Position numbers and translations under genes: made by a program
Shown here: piece after piece, positions 6,318-8,128 of the stretch
Layout of the letters: the number at the start of each line of letters is the position of its first letter
Position numbering within the stretch: the stretch's first letter is position 1
Source: Anammoximicrobium sp964486845
Lineage (GTDB): Bacteria; Planctomycetota; Planctomycetia; Pirellulales; Pirellulaceae
Assembly (NCBI GenBank): GCA_964486845.1
Contig: CAZAQY010000334.1
Span: forward strand, 1 to 8,128
Direction of reading: 5' to 3'
Length of the DNA: 8,128 nt
The notes under the pieces: model-generated
Seen by the model: the letters and a program-made list of their open reading frames with translations, nothing else
What the model was told of the DNA's origin: nothing
Databases searched by the model: none

Positions 6318-6547
6318 GGGTAAGGAGTTCGGCCGGCCTGGTCAGCAAGCCGACGTCCTGGAGCCGGACAGTGTTGTGTCTCGCGTGTCTGCTGTCGCTG
6401 ACCCACTGTTGGCAGCCACGTTGGCTAATATCTGAGGAAAACGCTGATTTCGGCTGCGGAGGTGCCCAGTCCAGCCGAAGATCGGCTGGGGCCAACGCCG
6501 CCCCTGGTGCCATCGTCCGTTTCTACCTTGGCTTCGAGGAAACACCC
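6318..6547. other. 230-base stretch without a convincing gene
   Basis: An open frame crosses it into the following membrane-protein gene, but its composition (Cys, Ser, Arg-rich) and lack of ribosome binding site argue against coding. The only structure seen is the hairpin at 6471-6489. A promoter for the small membrane protein could lie here, but no clear -35/-10 pair is visible. Confidence 0.4.
6471..6489. repeat. Perfect 8-bp hairpin with 3-base loop
   Basis: CCAGCCGA at 6471-6478 pairs completely with TCGGCTGG at 6482-6489 around AGA. A partial copy of one arm (TCGGCTG) occurs just upstream at 6450-6456. No T run follows, so it is not a standard intrinsic terminator. It could be an operator or RNA structure ahead of the membrane-protein gene. 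Confidence 0.4.
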
Positions 6548-6796
6548 ATGTGCCACCACGATCGCGATTGCACGTGCCCGTTCTGCCAACCTGACTCGGA
6601 TCAATTCGTGAGGGAAATGCAGGGGTTGCTCGGAGCCGGCGAGGCATTGTTCCTCGGATTCGTGTTTCTGCTGGTCAACGGGGGTGTTCAAACGCTGGTG
6701 TCCGCTGACTCGGACAACCCGGGGTTATTGGCTAAAGCCATCGGCTGGACAGTCGGCATGGCGACCGTTTTCCTGTTGGCCAGGGTGTGGAGGTAG
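6548..6796 (+). CDS. Small membrane protein with Cys/His-rich N terminus
   Basis: An 82-residue protein starting at ATG 6548, with GAGGA at 6536-6540 seven bases upstream. The N terminus, MCHHDRDCTCPFCQPDSD, carries Cys2, His3, His4, Cys8, Cys10 and Cys13, a plausible zinc- or metal-binding cluster. A short amphipathic segment follows, then two hydrophobic stretches likely to be membrane helices, residues about 33-51 (ALFLGFVFLLVNGGVQTLV) and about 65-80 (IGWTVGMATVFLLARV). The short loop between them is acidic and polar. It lies after the two nuclease genes and before the WYL regulator. No family is recognised. Small two-helix membrane proteins are common effectors in defence loci, but nothing in the sequence shows such an activity; an unrelated membrane protein is equally possible. 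The next reading frame continues into a Lys-rich tail after 6796, so the end is slightly uncertain. Confidence 0.65.
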   Translation: MCHHDRDCTCPFCQPDSDQFVREMQGLLGAGEALFLGFVFLLVNGGVQTLVSADSDNPGLLAKAIGWTVGMATVFLLARVWR

Positions 6797-6819
6797 CTCG
6801 AAGAAGAAGGCCGCCAAAC

Positions 6820-6845
6820 GCGGAGTGGCGGAATGTGCGGAGTGT
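6820..6845. repeat. Three tandem GCGGARTGT-like repeats
   Basis: GCGGAGTG (6820-6827), GCGGAATGT (6828-6836) and GCGGAGTGT (6837-6845) follow one another directly, about 115 bases before the WYL regulator start. They could be a binding site for that regulator or simply codons of the small ORF that overlaps them. Confidence 0.4.
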
Positions 6846-6949
6846 CGCTCGATCTGTCGGCGGAAGATTTCCGTTACCCGTCCTGTCAGGTATGCTCAAG
6901 ACCGTGTATGACCCACGGGATCGTCTCGCTGGCGGCGGCTCAGACTTGA
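6833..6949 (+). CDS. Possible 38-residue Cys-containing small protein
   Basis: A short frame from ATG 6833 to TGA 6947-6949 reads MCGVSLDLSAEDFRYPSCQV and then CSRPCMTHGIVSLA. It has Cys18, Cys21 and Cys25 plus His28, a possible metal-binding group. GGAG at 6822-6825 is seven bases ahead. It ends 10 bases before the WYL regulator start. It is in the same frame as the membrane-protein gene, separated from it by the TAG at 6794-6796, so it might be its lost continuation. Too short to be sure; chance is a real alternative. Confidence 0.25.
   Translation: MCGVSLDLSAEDFRYPSCQVCSRPCMTHGIVSLAAAQT
6868..6896 (+). promoter_or_regulatory. Weak promoter candidate for the WYL regulator gene
   Basis: TATGCT at 6891-6896 matches four of six bases of a sigma-70 type -10 element, with TTTCCG 17 bases upstream as a poor -35. 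It is placed 64 bases before the start codon. The match is weak and planctomycete promoters are poorly defined by this consensus. Confidence 0.18.
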
Positions 6950-6959
6950 GGGAACGACC

Positions 6960-8012
6960 ATGGCCAAGAAGCTTCGTGCAAAGGCGGACGACGAGCAGGT
7001 TCCGCGACAGCCGATTCAGAAGTCGCCGGACTGGAAACGGCGTGTCCGACAGGGCGAGAAGATCGCCCGAATCCTGGGCCTGCTCCAACTGATTCAAAGC
7101 CGCGGCCGGTGGAACACGCGATCACTGGCCGAGGAGCTGAATTGCTCGGAACGCACGGTCTACCGAGACTTGGAGGTCCTGGAGTTCGCGGGAGTCCCGT
7201 ACTACCGCGACGGAGCTGACGATTCCATTCGGGTGCGGCCAGACTACAAGTTTCCGGTGCCCAACCTGACGAGCGAAGAACTCATCGGCCAAGCCCTGGC
7301 GACTGCTGTTACCAGGACGCCGGGGCTGGATGTCGGCCCCGGAGCAACCCCGACCACCCGAAAGCTGGCGGCAATGTCCGGGGAATCGGTTCGGCAACTT
7401 CTCGCGGATGCGGCCAAGCTGGTGTGCGTCCTGGACCTCAAATTGGCAGACCACAGCAGACACAGCGAAGCCATCAAGACGATCCAGTTTGCCCTCCTCC
7501 ACGGCAAACAAGTCGTGGGGCAGTACGAAAGCCCGTATGAATCTGGACCAGTGCATCTTCGGCTACACCCGTACCGGCTTTGCCTGATCAAGAACGCCTG
7601 GTACATCATTGGTCGAGCCAGTGACGCAACGGAAGTCAGAACCTACCGGGTAGCTCGATTCAAGACGCTCAGGATGCTGGACCAACCGGCTAGTGTCCCG
7701 GTTGACTTCGACCTGAAAACTTACTTCGGGAACGCCTGGGCGGTGTTTCGGGGGCCGACAACGTACGATGTTGAAATCTGGTTCACCACCGCATCGGCCA
7801 AGGTCGTAACCGAGACGGTTTGGCACCCGACCCAAAAGGCAAAATGGAACCCGGATGGGAGTGTGGCCCTGACGTTTCGGGTGGACGGTCTGGAAGAAAT
7901 TGTCAACTGGATCATGTCGTGGGCTGGCCGGGCCAAGGTGGTTCAGCCCCAAGAACTTCGGGAGCTCGTTCGCGACAGGCTTCGTCAGGCCCTCGCGATG
8001 CACGAGCCATAG
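6960..8012 (+). CDS. HTH and WYL-domain transcriptional regulator
   Basis: A 350-residue DeoR-like regulator. After a basic leader, residues about 33-90 form a winged helix-turn-helix (HTH_11) with the recognition region TRSLAEELNCSERTVYRDLE at 53-72 and the wing around YYRDGADDSIRV. A WYL domain follows at about 167-240, with HPYRL at 203-207, NAWYIIG at 212-218 (Trp214, Tyr215, Ile216 replacing WYL's Leu) and Arg230/Arg233 in TYRVARF. A C-terminal WCX-type extension (about 265-345) completes the usual layout and length. WYL domains bind nucleic-acid or nucleotide ligands in studied members and often regulate defence or DNA-damage genes. The start is ATG 6960, with GAGGGA at 6948-6953 upstream. 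Its place beside two nuclease genes and an AAA+ ATPase makes it a likely controller of this locus. Whether it represses or activates cannot be seen. Confidence 0.93.
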   Translation: MAKKLRAKADDEQVPRQPIQKSPDWKRRVRQGEKIARILGLLQLIQSRGRWNTRSLAEELNCSERTVYRDLEVLEFAGVPYYRDGADDSIRVRPDYKFPVPNLTSEELIGQALATAVTRTPGLDVGPGATPTTRKLAAMSGESVRQLLADAAKLVCVLDLKLADHSRHSEAIKTIQFALLHGKQVVGQYESPYESGPVHLRLHPYRLCLIKNAWYIIGRASDATEVRTYRVARFKTLRMLDQPASVPVDFDLKTYFGNAWAVFRGPTTYDVEIWFTTASAKVVTETVWHPTQKAKWNPDGSVALTFRVDGLEEIVNWIMSWAGRAKVVQPQELRELVRDRLRQALAMHEP

Positions 8013-8058
8013 ATCGGCTTGCCTCCCCGGCAACGAACCCCGCACCCAGAGGACTCCG

Positions 8059-8128
8059 ATGTTCAGGCTAAGTTACTAGGCGACCTCCTGGACTACGCCA
8101 GGAAGTCGAGGCCATCGGTGCGGCACTT
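8059..8128 (+). other. Possible start of a further gene, cut by the window edge
   Basis: ATG 8059 has AGAGGA at 8048-8053 ahead of it but meets a TAG at 8077-8079 after six codons. In the frame one base back, the sequence from 8073 on reads LLGDLLDYARKSRPSVRH, which looks like protein, and stays open to the window end. A one-base loss near 8070 would join the two. A third frame is also open after 8071, so the case is weak. Confidence 0.2.

Noticed and set aside
8086..8103. TCCTGG and CCAGGA inverted repeat at the window end
   Set aside because: Only six base pairs, probably within coding sequence, and expected by chance.

Overview
The window is a compact block of genes that all read on the plus strand, in GC-rich DNA (roughly 60% by eye). 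The proteins resemble families I recall from large-genome planctomycetes of the Gemmata/Isosphaera type. That assignment is inference from memory; no rRNA, tRNA or core gene here fixes the taxonomy. There is no transposase, integrase, tRNA or CRISPR array.

Layout, left to right: a possible 3' end of an upstream gene (1-114); a small hypothetical protein with a GTG start (159-461); a Ycf46-like AAA+ ATPase (612-2111); a small hypothetical protein whose frame appears disturbed near its 3' end (2218-2769 as read, perhaps really ending at 2624); a 315-residue protein distantly like DUF3150 (2621-3568); a small conserved-looking protein (3578-3847); a protein built as folded domain, Gly/Asn/Pro linker, helical domain (3972-4550); a RecB/Cas4-type PD-(D/E)XK nuclease with four cysteines for a probable 4Fe-4S cluster (4641-5528); a second PD-(D/E)XK-like protein overlapping it by 7 bases and apparently frameshifted near its end (5522-6317); a small Cys/His-rich two-helix membrane protein (6548-6796); a possible 38-residue Cys-containing ORF (6833-6949); and a DeoR/WYL-type transcriptional regulator (6960-8012). 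The last 116 bases may hold the beginning of another gene, again with a disturbed frame.

The combination of an AAA+ ATPase, a DUF3150-like protein, an SSB-like modular protein, an Fe-S nuclease, a second nuclease fold and a WYL regulator points to a DNA-processing or DNA-defence module rather than housekeeping metabolism. Spacing suggests at least two transcription blocks (612-3847 and 3972-6317), with the WYL regulator downstream as a candidate controller. The function of the whole is inferred from domain types and adjacency only. Two well-supported or plausible frameshifts and a weaker third mean that either sequence error or gene decay must be considered before any system is claimed to be intact.
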